Made by a program: the position numbers and the translations under genes. Of a stretch of 64,000 nt of DNA, positions 8,088 through 15,793 are shown piece by piece; position 1 is the stretch's first letter, and every line of letters begins with the position of its first letter. The notes under the pieces were generated by a model. The model saw nothing but the letters and a program-made list of their open reading frames with translations. It ran no database searches and was not told the origin of the DNA. Origin of the DNA: Lentzea sp. NEAU-D7 (lineage in GTDB: Bacteria > Actinomycetota > Actinomycetes > Mycobacteriales > Pseudonocardiaceae); contig NZ_JAPJDL010000011.1 of the NCBI RefSeq assembly GCF_026242055.1, forward strand, positions 62,001 to 126,000. The letters are read 5' to 3'.

Positions 8088-8665
8088 ACCTGCCCGGTCT
8101 GCCGTCCCTCGATCGACCGCACGTAGGCCTGCGCCACGTCGGCCAGCGGCACGGGCTTCATGCCGGGGAAGTAGTCGCCGTAGCGTTCCAGCGCCTCGGT
8201 GAAGACGGTGGGGCTGACGGCGTTGACGCGCCGCGGGGCGATCTCGACGGCGGCGGCGCGCACGAACGCCTCGACCGCGCCGTTGACCAGGGACGCGGCG
8301 GCACCGGTGACGATCGGCTCGCGCGCCAGCACGCCCGTGATCAGCGTGAACGAGTCCGTCACGTGGGCGAGCCCCTCCCGGACCAGCGCGACCTGGGAGA
8401 GCACCTTCCCGGTCACCCCGGCCTGGTAGTCCGCGATCGTCAGCTCACCGAACGGCTTGAACGGCACGTGCCCGGCCGCCGACGCGACGGCGTCGACCTG
8501 GCCGACGGTCTGGTAGAGATCGGCCACCTGGGCCGGGTCGGTCACGTCGTACTGCAGGTCGCCTCCAGTGCGTGAGACGGTCACGACGTCGTGCTTGCGT
8601 TCGACGAGCACCTCGTGCACCGCGGTGCCCAGCAACCCTGTCGCTCCAACGAGCAGAATCCTCAT
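8075..8665 (-). CDS. short-chain dehydrogenase/reductase (atypical, short)
   Basis: This 196-aa protein begins with a Rossmann NAD(P)-binding loop (MRILLVGATGLLGTAVHEVL) and has DVTD, an SAAG strand and an N-S-P-T-like segment (VNAVSPTVFTEAL). The normal YxxxK active site is not obvious: the position after TGAAASLV reads NGAVEAF, so it may be a non-canonical SDR of the small 200-aa type. The start is the ATG directly before the GxxGxxG loop. It is divergent from a LysR gene with a 69-bp spacer, which suggests LysR control. Confidence 0.8.
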   Translation of the reverse strand: MRILLVGATGLLGTAVHEVLVERKHDVVTVSRTGGDLQYDVTDPAQVADLYQTVGQVDAVASAAGHVPFKPFGELTIADYQAGVTGKVLSQVALVREGLAHVTDSFTLITGVLAREPIVTGAAASLVNGAVEAFVRAAAVEIAPRRVNAVSPTVFTEALERYGDYFPGMKPVPLADVAQAYVRSIEGRQTGQVYVP

Positions 8666-8734
8666 GCCGCCGACGCTAGGTGCGGTCCCGCGAGGTGGGA
8701 AATGCCGTTCGTGCAGCACTTATGATCGGTGGTC

Positions 8735-9595
8735 ATGAATGTCGAGCTGCGTCATCTGAGGGCACTCGCGGCAATCGGCGACCACCGGTCGATCACCGCG
8801 GCCGCCCAGGCGCTGCACGTCACGCAGCCCGCGCTCTCCCGCACGCTCGACCAACTGGAACGACGCCTGGGCGTGCGGCTGGTCGAACGCACGACCAGGC
8901 ACGTCGCCCTGACCGAGCCCGGCCTGCGCCTGTGGGAGCACAGCCACCGCATCCTCACGTCCCTGGACGCGGCCCTGGCCGACGCCGCCCAGCCGCAGCC
9001 GATCCGGCTGACCTTCGCCTGGGCCGCGCTCGGCCGGTTCACGATCCCGTTCCTGCGCGAGTGGCGGGCCGAACACCCCGACGTCCTCGTGCGCATCCGC
9101 CAGGCCGACGACCCGGAGGCGGCACTGCGCCGAGGTGAGGCGGACGTGGCCGTCCTGCGCACCGAACCCGCCGGGACCGGCCTGGCGCACGTCGCGCTCG
9201 TCGAGGAACCCCGGATCGCGGCGGTGGCGGACGACCACCCGCTCGCGACCCGCGACGCCCTCGTGCTCGACGACCTCGTGGGCGAGTGCGTCGCGGTGTG
9301 CGAGACGGCGGCGACCACCGGCGCCGACCTCTGGCCGGCCGGAGCGCGCCCGCGCACGGTGGACGTCCCCGGCGTGGTCGAGTGGCTCACGTCGATCGCG
9401 ACCGGCACGGCGGTCGGGGTGACGGCGGCCGGCACCAGTCACCACCACCCCCATCCCGGCGTGACCTACCTGCCTTTGACCGATGCCGAGCCCATCGTGG
9501 TGCACCTGGCGTGGCCGGAGGTGGCGGCGCATCCGTTGACGGAGGTGTTCGTTGAGCTGGCGCAGCGTCATCTCAGCCTCGGGCCGGTCGTGTAG
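8735..9595 (+). CDS. LysR family transcriptional regulator
   Basis: A 286-aa LysR protein: winged HTH at residues 1-60 (ELRHLRALAAIGDHRSITAA then QALHVTQPALSRTLDQLE) and a substrate-binding domain (about 85-285). I use the ATG giving MNVELRHL; a GTG two codons upstream is possible. It is divergent from the SDR gene, the usual layout for a regulator with its target. The C-terminal coding end (PLTDAEPIVVHLAWP) has a near-identical second copy as a fragment at about 10282, past the HIT gene. Confidence 0.9.
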   Translation: MNVELRHLRALAAIGDHRSITAAAQALHVTQPALSRTLDQLERRLGVRLVERTTRHVALTEPGLRLWEHSHRILTSLDAALADAAQPQPIRLTFAWAALGRFTIPFLREWRAEHPDVLVRIRQADDPEAALRRGEADVAVLRTEPAGTGLAHVALVEEPRIAAVADDHPLATRDALVLDDLVGECVAVCETAATTGADLWPAGARPRTVDVPGVVEWLTSIATGTAVGVTAAGTSHHHPHPGVTYLPLTDAEPIVVHLAWPEVAAHPLTEVFVELAQRHLSLGPVV

Positions 9596-9767
9596 TTCGG
9601 GGTCACGGCGGCCTGGAAGGTGAACGTGGTGTGGTCTCCGGAGTTGGTTCGTGTGCGTCACGAGGGCACTCTGGTGCAACGAGCGCCTCGAGAGGACGCA
9701 AGGTGGTGCGCTTGGAGGACCGGGAACTCGCTCGCGTCGCCCACGACGCAACTGCAACGCTTTGGAC

Positions 9768-10247
9768 GTGAACGACCAGAGTCCTGAGAAATGCGTCTTC
9801 TGCGCCATCGTCGCCGGAGAGGCCGAGGCGAGCGTGGCATATGCAGATGATCGAGTCGTTGCGTTCATGGACCTCGGCGCGGTGACGCCGGGGCACGTCC
9901 TCGTAGTGCCACGGCTGCATGCCATCGGGCTGGAAGACCTGGACGAGGAGACGAGCACACACGTCTGGAGGATCGGCCACCGCGTCGCCCGCGCCCTTCG
10001 ACGCTCAGGCCTGCGCTGCGAGGGCGTCAACGTGTTCCTCGCCGACGGAGAAGCCGCCTTCCAGGAGATCTTCCACTTCCACCTGCACGTCTTTCCACGC
10101 TTCCGCGGCGACAGCTTCCGCATCGACGCGGACTGGGCCACCCGTGCTCGCCATTTGCTCGACGAAGAAGCTGGAGCCGTTCGCCAGGGGCTGGACGTCA
10201 TCAACGCCGACCCATCACCAGCAGCGCCCGCCAACACGGAGAACTAG
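9768..10247 (+). CDS. HIT family protein (histidine triad hydrolase)
   Basis: From GTG 9768 the 159-aa product has the N-terminal zinc-type CVFC pair, the HIT fold and the triad HFHLHVFPR near residue 105. HIT proteins hydrolyse or transfer nucleotides (AMP-amidates, Ap4A-type). Composition is less GC-rich than its neighbours, with codons such as gca, tat, gat and cga that are rare nearby. It is flanked by fragments of other genes (9600-9700 minus and 10282-10380 plus), which suggests insertion or rearrangement. The start gives the usual short lead-in to the CxxC. Confidence 0.85.
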   Translation: MNDQSPEKCVFCAIVAGEAEASVAYADDRVVAFMDLGAVTPGHVLVVPRLHAIGLEDLDEETSTHVWRIGHRVARALRRSGLRCEGVNVFLADGEAAFQEIFHFHLHVFPRFRGDSFRIDADWATRARHLLDEEAGAVRQGLDVINADPSPAAPANTEN

Positions 10248-10281
10248 CGCACTGCGCTTGACTCGATCACCCACATGAGTG

Positions 10282-10375
10282 CCGCTGACCGACGCCGACC
10301 CGATCGTCGTGCACCTGGCATGGCCGCCACCGGCGACGCACCCGTCGACCGAAGCGTTCATCGCGCCGGCGCGGC
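10282..10375 (+). pseudogene. fragment of a LysR C-terminus, duplicate of the gene ending at 9595
   Basis: Translated in frame from 10282 this reads PLTDADPIVVHLAWPPPATH, against PLTDAEPIVVHLAWPEVAAH in the intact LysR at 8735-9595. There is no start codon or HTH. The fragment runs into the 3' end of the convergent PucR gene. It looks like the remnant of a duplicated or paralogous LysR gene left by rearrangement around the HIT gene. Confidence 0.6.
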
Positions 10376-11965
10376 GCCGCCTGGCCGCCACAGCCGGAGC
10401 TGCAGCATCGCCGCGAACCGCGCGTCCGGATCGCTGAGATCGATCTCCCCGACCTCCGACAGCCGCCGCAGCCGATAGCGGAAGGTGTTGGGGTGTACGA
10501 AAACGGCGGCGGACGCGGCGGCCACGTCGCCGAAGGCGTCTAGCCACGCGCTGAGCGTCTCGACCAGGCACGCGCTGTGCTTGCGGTCGTACTCGATCAG
10601 CCGCGCGACGGGCCCGGTGAGCGTGTCGCCGCGTTCGGCGATCAGGTCCGACAGCTCCAGCAACAAGCCCTCGCTGTGCACATCGGACACCCGCGCGACC
10701 GACCGGGACGCGCGCCCGGCCCGCAACACCCGCAGCACCAGGTCGGCACCGGCCCGCGACCGCGACAGCGTGAGGCCGTCGGACACCTCGCCGACGCCCA
10801 CCAGCACGTGGTTGCCGATGCGGTTGCGGAAGTCCGTGGCGATCCGCAGGGCCCGGTCGTCCGACTCCGCGGGCAGGATCGCGTAGGCGACGTCGCCGAT
10901 CAACGCGGCGGCGGCGCGGGGGTGCACGGCCGTCAGGTGCATGGCGAGCGCGTCGGCGATCTGCTGGCGTTCGGCCAGCAGCCGGGCGTGCGCGGCCGGG
11001 TCGTCGCCGTGCGAGTGGGCGAGCGCCAGCGCCAGCACCACGCACGCCTGGTCGGCCAGACCCAGGCGCCGCACCGCCTCCGCCGCGCCCGCGCCTCCCT
11101 CGATCGCGGTCGAGACGAGGTCCGCGCGCAGCCGCCGTTCGACGTCGGCACCCGCGCGCTGGCGCATCATGTGCAACGCCACGAGCTTCGCCGCGTCGCC
11201 GAAGGCGGTGGAGTCGTCCGGGGACAGCGGCGCACGGACGGCGGCCCAGATCGAGCCGAGGAACTCGTCGCCCGCGCGCACCGCCACGGCGAGGCGGGGC
11301 AGGCACAGCGACCCGTCGTCGGCGGGCAGGCCCTCGATGTAGACGGGCTGGTCGCTGCGGTAGAGCCGCTGGAACACCCCGCGCGCCTCCAGCATCTGCG
11401 TGTAGCGCGCGGGCACCTTCCTGCCCAGGATCGTCTCGACGCGCGAGGAGTCGGCCTCGTCCTGGCGCCCCGAGAACGCGAGCACGCGCGAGCTGCGGTC
11501 CTCGATCGTCACCGGAGCGCTGATCAGCGACGCCACCGCGTTGGCCAGAGCGAACAGGTCCCCGGCCGGCACGCCGCCGAGGGTTTCCGACGGGTCGACC
11601 TCGCCCTCGGCCAGCAGCGACCGCAGCATCGCGGCGAGCTGGGTCCACGACGCGCCCGGCGCCAGGCCGAGCAGGGTCACCCCGGAGCGGTCGACGGCCT
11701 CGGAGAGCTCCGCGGTGAGGGCGATCGGCCCGCGCACGACCAGCGCGGCCGCCCCCTCCTCGCCCAGCAGGGCCAGCAGCGGTGCGGGTTCGCGCACGCC
11801 GACGCCCAGCACCAGCGCGCACGGCGGCAGCACCTGGTCGTCCTCCGGATCGTGGATCACCACGCCGCCGATGTCGGTGGCACGGCCCGGATCACCACGC
11901 ACGAGGTCGATCAGCGTGGTGCCCAGGTCGTCCAGCACGCGGGTGAGGCCTGTTCGCGGGCTCAT
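10358..11965 (-). CDS. PucR family transcriptional regulator
   Basis: A 535-aa protein with an N-terminal sensory region, a central GGDEF-like/CdaR segment (about 270-400) and the C-terminal PucR HTH (VFVHPNTFRYRLRRLSEV, about residues 480-535). Such regulators control purine, gamma-aminobutyrate or other catabolic genes. The ATG (MSPRTGLTRVL) has AAGGTGG 5 nt upstream; longer readings only add low-complexity sequence. No obvious target gene lies beside it, and the upstream DNA carries only a coding remnant, so the partner may have been lost. Confidence 0.85.
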   Translation of the reverse strand: MSPRTGLTRVLDDLGTTLIDLVRGDPGRATDIGGVVIHDPEDDQVLPPCALVLGVGVREPAPLLALLGEEGAAALVVRGPIALTAELSEAVDRSGVTLLGLAPGASWTQLAAMLRSLLAEGEVDPSETLGGVPAGDLFALANAVASLISAPVTIEDRSSRVLAFSGRQDEADSSRVETILGRKVPARYTQMLEARGVFQRLYRSDQPVYIEGLPADDGSLCLPRLAVAVRAGDEFLGSIWAAVRAPLSPDDSTAFGDAAKLVALHMMRQRAGADVERRLRADLVSTAIEGGAGAAEAVRRLGLADQACVVLALALAHSHGDDPAAHARLLAERQQIADALAMHLTAVHPRAAAALIGDVAYAILPAESDDRALRIATDFRNRIGNHVLVGVGEVSDGLTLSRSRAGADLVLRVLRAGRASRSVARVSDVHSEGLLLELSDLIAERGDTLTGPVARLIEYDRKHSACLVETLSAWLDAFGDVAAASAAVFVHPNTFRYRLRRLSEVGEIDLSDPDARFAAMLQLRLWRPGGAAPAR

Positions 11966-12044
11966 GCCACCACCTTGCCAACCGTCTACACAGGAACTTG
12001 TCCAATGATTGAAGCCTACTGGCGCACCAGCATGTTCAGGCTGG

Positions 12045-12150
12045 TCAGGTGCCCTCCACGTAGGTCTCGTTCGGATCGGGCATGAGGTTGCCGAGGAACA
12101 CGCCGACCCCGACGATCCGGCGCACCGACGCGGGGATCGGACGCGGGGCA
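12045..12150 (-). pseudogene. short coding remnant, unidentified
   Basis: A minus-strand frame ending at TGA 12045-12047 reads RRIVGVGVFLGNLMPDPNE then TYVEGT, protein-like and with G/C third positions, but no start or full domain fits upstream. It looks like the C-terminal stub of a lost gene. The rest of 11966-12404 holds no gene: from about 12200 the DNA becomes AT-rich and carries short repeats. Confidence 0.3.
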
Positions 12151-12215
12151 CCTCGATCCGGTATGCCTGCCGCGCACTCTTCGGGAGCTTCAGCTGCATG
12201 CGATGGCAGGCCGAT

Positions 12216-12236
12216 GATAAGTATGTCTCATTTGAG
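12216..12236. promoter_or_regulatory. AT-rich motif A (GATAAGTATGT and TCTCATTTGAG)
   Basis: GATAAGTATGT (12216-12226) recurs exactly at 12365-12375. TCTCATTTGAG (12226-12236) recurs with 9 of 11 matches at 13035-13045 and, inverted, at 15752-15762. All lie upstream of genes in the 12.4-22 kb block. Candidate shared operator. Confidence 0.4.
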
Positions 12237-12364
12237 TCTATGAAATCACCTGAGGCGATCGGTTGGGCTGTACCTAGGGGTAAAGCCCAGTCCAGAAAAG
12301 CAACGTAAGGCAGACGGCATGCAGGTGTGATGATAGATCGCTATCAAGTGATACAGTTGCCTCA

Positions 12365-12375
12365 GATAAGTATGT
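12365..12375. promoter_or_regulatory. second copy of GATAAGTATGT
   Basis: Exact 11-bp copy of the element at 12216-12226, 30 bp upstream of the preferred start of the SnoaL-like gene. It contains the alternative ATG at 12372, which argues that this ATG is promoter or operator DNA rather than the start. Confidence 0.35.
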
Positions 12376-12404
12376 ACACACTCTCACCTCGTCAGGGGGA
12401 CACC

Positions 12405-12905
12405 TTGTTGTCCGACACCCATCCGAACGCCGTGTGGCTGGCCGAGATGTACCGAGGCGGCGCGAAGATCACGGCCGATCCGAACCTCAGCGAGGAGGAA
12501 CGGTTGCGGCGACTGCAGGAGCACACCAACGAAGTGATGGGGCGGATGTCCCCGGACTTGGTGATCCACACCGGGGGCGTGCGCCTGGCGGCGACCGGCG
12601 GGATGGACTTCCTGCGCCGCTACACGAAGCGGCGGGCGAGCCTCGCCGACGCCAACGTCGAACCCGTCGAGTTCGACCAGATCCTCGCCGACGACCACTA
12701 CGGGATCGTCCACGGGACGTTCCGCACGACTCGCGGCGACTGGAAGTGGACCCGCGTGGGCATGGGCGCGTGGCGCTTCAAGGACGGTCTGGCCGTCGAG
12801 CACTGGGAGCTCTCCGACGGGCCCACGTGGGACGAGTTCTTCCTCGCCGGCGACCCGGAGTCGTTCACCGGATCCGCGCAGGAGTTCTGGACGCGCGGCG
12901 TCTGA
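12405..12905 (+). CDS. SnoaL-like / NTF2-fold protein
   Basis: About 166 aa from TTG 12405, chosen because GGGGGA lies 4-5 nt upstream; an in-frame ATG at 12372 would give 177 aa. The pattern of N-terminal helices with EEERLRRLQEHTNEVM, then IHTGG, FLRRYTKRRA, YGIVHGTFRTTRG, and a final WELSDGPTWDEFF resembles SnoaL-like polyketide cyclase or ester-binding cone folds. Function is uncertain; such proteins often bind small carbonyl compounds. It is 155 bp upstream of the RraA-type gene on the same strand, separated by a GC-rich inverted repeat. Confidence 0.72.
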   Translation: MLSDTHPNAVWLAEMYRGGAKITADPNLSEEERLRRLQEHTNEVMGRMSPDLVIHTGGVRLAATGGMDFLRRYTKRRASLADANVEPVEFDQILADDHYGIVHGTFRTTRGDWKWTRVGMGAWRFKDGLAVEHWELSDGPTWDEFFLAGDPESFTGSAQEFWTRGV

Positions 12906-12917
12906 CCGCGCCGCCTC

Positions 12918-12971
12918 GCCGGTTTCGCCGCGGAGCGGAGGTCGCGCCTTCAGCCCTGCGGCGGAACCGGC
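12918..12971 (+). terminator. inverted repeat after the SnoaL-like gene
   Basis: Arms 12918-12933 and 12956-12971 (GCCGGTTTCGCCGCGG against the complement of its near copy) pair with two mismatches around a 22-nt loop. It begins 13 bp after the stop codon. There is no U tract, so this is a possible terminator only. Confidence 0.4.
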
Positions 12972-13034
12972 CCCTCGGAACGGCACCTTGTCGACGCCTC
13001 GCAGGAAGGCTATGGTGACTAATTGATAGAGACA

Positions 13035-13045
13035 TCTCATTTAGG
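13035..13045. promoter_or_regulatory. AT-rich motif C upstream of the RraA-type gene
   Basis: TCTCATTTAGG matches TCTCATTTGAG of motif A at 9 of 11 positions and lies 14 bp before the GTG of the aldolase gene, where a regulator would block translation initiation or promoter escape. Confidence 0.35.
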
Positions 13046-13059
13046 AATGGACTACCGCC

Positions 13060-13719
13060 GTGTACATAGTCGCAGCGACCGACAGGGTGTCGCTTGCCCA
13101 GGGCTGGCCCAGAACAGCGACGGCGGAGATCCGCCGGCTGGGGGAGGTGCCGGCCGCCAACGTCGGTGATGCGCTGGAGCGGATGACCGTCATGGACGGC
13201 GGCATCCGGCTGCTCGCCGGACGGGGGAAGCTGCTGGGCAACGCGCTGACCGTGGACGTGCGGTCGGGTGACAACCTGGCCGTTCACCGCGCGCTCGACG
13301 AGGCCCTGCCGGGAGACGTCCTGGTCGTCAACGGGCACGGCGACCTGACGCGCGCGTTGGTCGGCGATCTCATCGGCGAGATCATGGTCAACACCGGCGT
13401 CGTGGGTGCCGTGGTCGACGGTGCGGTGCGCGACGTCCAGGCGCTGTCCGAGATGGGACTGGCCGTGTACGCACGGGCTGTCACCCCCGCGGGGCCGTTC
13501 AAGGACGGGCCCGGAGGCATCGGTGTGCCGGTGGCGGTCGGCGGTGTGGTGGTGGCGTCGGGCGACGTGCTCGTCGGCGACGCCGACGGCGTCGTGGTCG
13601 TGCCGCGGCACCGGGTGCGGGAGGTCGTCGACGCCGTCGACGGGATCGGTGAGAAGGAGGACGCGCTGCGCAAGCGCATCCTCGCAGCGCGTCCCGTCCG
13701 TGCGGTGGTGACTCGATGA
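13060..13719 (+). CDS. RraA-like / 4-hydroxy-4-methyl-2-oxoglutarate aldolase family protein
   Basis: A 219-aa RraA-fold protein with the substrate/metal signature GVVGAVVDGAVRD and the C-terminal GDADGVVVVPRHR. Within this family RraA inhibits RNase E, while HMG/CHA aldolases with the same motif cleave 4-hydroxy-2-oxo diacids to pyruvate (and decarboxylate oxaloacetate). The DG..RD motif fits the aldolase branch. It starts at GTG 13060 and its stop overlaps the aminotransferase start (ATGA), so the two are translationally coupled. That pairing suggests the aminotransferase supplies a 2-oxo acid to be split here; this is inference. Confidence 0.82.
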   Translation: MYIVAATDRVSLAQGWPRTATAEIRRLGEVPAANVGDALERMTVMDGGIRLLAGRGKLLGNALTVDVRSGDNLAVHRALDEALPGDVLVVNGHGDLTRALVGDLIGEIMVNTGVVGAVVDGAVRDVQALSEMGLAVYARAVTPAGPFKDGPGGIGVPVAVGGVVVASGDVLVGDADGVVVVPRHRVREVVDAVDGIGEKEDALRKRILAARPVRAVVTR

Positions 13720-14864
13720 CCGCCGTGCTGCCCGCGCGCCGGGTCGAGGAGCTGCGGCGGTTCTCGCGGCGCCCGGCGCTGACCCCCGCGCCGCCGGGTG
13801 CGGTCTCCCTGGCCATGGGCGAGCCGGACTTCCCGACCCCGCGGCCCGTGGTCGAGGCCGCCGTGGCCGCCCTGCGCGCCGGGGACCACCACTACGCCGA
13901 CCAGCAGGGCCTGCCGGAACTGCGCGCGGCTCTCGCGCAGCGGTTGCCCGTGCACCCCGGCCGTCCGTGGAGCGCTGACGACCTCCTCGTCACCCACGGT
14001 GCCACCGGTGCGCTGGCGGCGGCGGTGCTCGCGCTGGTCGGGCCCGGTGACCGCGTGGTCATCCCGGAGCCCGCCTACTCGTTGTACGCCGACCTGGTCG
14101 TCCTGGCCGGTGGCACGGTGGACTTCGTCCCGCTCGGCCAGGACCTGCACTGGGACCTCGACGCGCTGGCCGCCGCGCTTCCCGGCGCCGCCGTGGTGAT
14201 CTTCTCGAACCCGTCGAACCCCACCGGCATCGTGCACCGCGAGCAGGAGCTGAAGGCCCTCGGAGACCTCCTCGACGGCTCGGACACCCTGGTCGTGAGC
14301 GATGAGGCGTACCACCGCCTGGTCTACCCGGGGCACGAGGCGATCTCGGCGCTGGCGGTCGAATCGCTGCGGGACCGGACGGTCTACGTGCAGACGTTCT
14401 CGAAGACGTACGCGATGACGGGCTGGCGGGTGGGGTACCTGACCGGGCCCCGCGCGGTGGTGGACGCGGCGGCCCAGGTGCACAGGACCCTCAAGGGGTC
14501 CGTCAACACGGCGGTCCAGCGCGCCGCCCTCGCCGCCCTCGCTCTGCCGGACGACGTCGTGAGCACCATGGTCGACGCCTACCGGCGGCGTCGTGAGCTG
14601 GTGACGGCGCAGCTGTCGGGCGTTCCCGGCCTGCACCTGGTCCCGCCGGAGGGCGCGTTCTACGGGTTCCTCCGCTACGAGGCCCGCCGCTCCTCGCACC
14701 AGGTCGTCCGCGAACTCGCGGAGCGGAAGGTGCTGGTCAGGGCAGGTGCGGAGTACGGACCCTCCGGCGAGGGACACATCAGGATCTCGTTCGCGGCGTC
14801 CGAGGACGACCTGAGGACCGGACTGGACCGCATCGTCGGCCACCTCGGCGTCCCCGGCCCGTGA
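13716..14864 (+). CDS. PLP-dependent aminotransferase, class I/II
   Basis: A 382-aa fold-type I aminotransferase. It shows MGEPDFPTPRPV, YADQQGLPELR, the FSNPSNPTG loop, the PLP-binding Asp in VVSDEAYHRLVYPG and the Schiff-base lysine in QTFSKTYAMTGWRVGYL. The C-terminal arginine appears in the GHIRISFA segment, as expected for carboxylate binding. Its start overlaps the aldolase stop by 4 bp. Substrate is unknown; the context (aldolase, gamma-glutamyltransferase) hints at a glutamate-like amino acid. Confidence 0.9.
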   Translation: MTAVLPARRVEELRRFSRRPALTPAPPGAVSLAMGEPDFPTPRPVVEAAVAALRAGDHHYADQQGLPELRAALAQRLPVHPGRPWSADDLLVTHGATGALAAAVLALVGPGDRVVIPEPAYSLYADLVVLAGGTVDFVPLGQDLHWDLDALAAALPGAAVVIFSNPSNPTGIVHREQELKALGDLLDGSDTLVVSDEAYHRLVYPGHEAISALAVESLRDRTVYVQTFSKTYAMTGWRVGYLTGPRAVVDAAAQVHRTLKGSVNTAVQRAALAALALPDDVVSTMVDAYRRRRELVTAQLSGVPGLHLVPPEGAFYGFLRYEARRSSHQVVRELAERKVLVRAGAEYGPSGEGHIRISFAASEDDLRTGLDRIVGHLGVPGP

Positions 14865-14939
14865 CCGACCGCAGCGGTGAACGGCGCGATGATCGAACGC
14901 GTTACCCTTTGCCGGCACTTCTACGAGGCGGAGGAGACC

Positions 14940-15557
14940 GTGTCCGATCAGCAGCCCGCCCCGAGTGGGGGGCGCAAGTTGCGCAGCGACACCCGCCGCA
15001 ACCGCCGGCGTCTCCTCGAAGCCGTCGGTGAGCTCGCCAGGGAGGCACCCGACGAGCTGACCATGCAGGCGGTCGCGTCGCGTGCGGAGATCGGGCCGGC
15101 CACGGCCTACCGCTACTTCTCCTCGATGGACGAGGTGCTCGCGGCCTACGTGCTCAGCGTCGTCGAAGAGCTCAGCGACTTCACCGCGGCCTCCACCGCG
15201 CAGGGGCGGCCGCTCTTCGAGGCCGTCGTGGACAAGTGGGTGGACCTCCTCCGCGACCACGGCCCGGCGCTGGTCCAGCTGCGGTCCCGCCGCGGGTACC
15301 TCGAGCGGCTCCACGACGGCAACGAGATCATCGCGACCATGCGGGACGCCTGGAGCGAACCCGTGCTGGGACTTCTGAGGGACCTGGGCCTCTCCGAGGA
15401 CCTGATCGAGGACGCCCTGTTCCTCAACAACATGATGTTCGACCCGCGTGAGGTCCAGGACCTGTTGCAGGGCAAGCGCCTGTCGCGCCGGCAGGTCATC
15501 ACCAGGCTGACCGAGGCGTACTGCGGTGCGCTGCGCGGCTGGGCGCGGGTCGGCTGA
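14940..15557 (+). CDS. TetR family transcriptional regulator
   Basis: From GTG 14940, preceded by GGAGGAGACC, the product is 205 aa. The TetR HTH spans about residues 18-65 (LTMQAVASRAEIGPATAYRY), followed by a helical ligand-binding domain. It sits between the aldolase/aminotransferase pair and the DUF3500 operon, all on one strand, and is the obvious candidate regulator for both. The AT-rich motif at 15752-15762 upstream of the DUF3500 gene is a candidate binding site. Confidence 0.88.
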   Translation: MSDQQPAPSGGRKLRSDTRRNRRRLLEAVGELAREAPDELTMQAVASRAEIGPATAYRYFSSMDEVLAAYVLSVVEELSDFTAASTAQGRPLFEAVVDKWVDLLRDHGPALVQLRSRRGYLERLHDGNEIIATMRDAWSEPVLGLLRDLGLSEDLIEDALFLNNMMFDPREVQDLLQGKRLSRRQVITRLTEAYCGALRGWARVG

Positions 15558-15751
15558 CCCGCGCGCCGCTCGCGTGACGACGTCCGCCGAGCCGCACCGG
15601 TAACCCGCGTTCCAGTCGCCGTCCTCCGCCACTCGGCGGGCCCGGCAGGTTCACCGCGTCCGTTCGCGGTTCACCCGCATGCCGCGGCGACTTCCACTTC
15701 AGACGACCTTCGTTCAGCCGTTCCGCAGTGCCCATAATCTGGTAGAGTTCT

Positions 15752-15762
15752 CTCAAATCATA
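15752..15762. promoter_or_regulatory. AT-rich motif D (inverted copy)
   Basis: CTCAAATCATA, whose complement TATGATTTGAG matches motif A at 9 of 11 positions. It lies 32 bp before the DUF3500 operon in a 236-bp spacer that otherwise shows nothing recognisable. Confidence 0.35.
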
Positions 15763-15793
15763 CGATAGTTACACTTCGCGTCGGCGAGGAGCG

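Noticed and set aside
13284-15632. 782-codon minus-strand frame across aldolase, aminotransferase and TetR genes
   Set aside because: It spans three well-supported genes on the other strand and has no recognisable domain.
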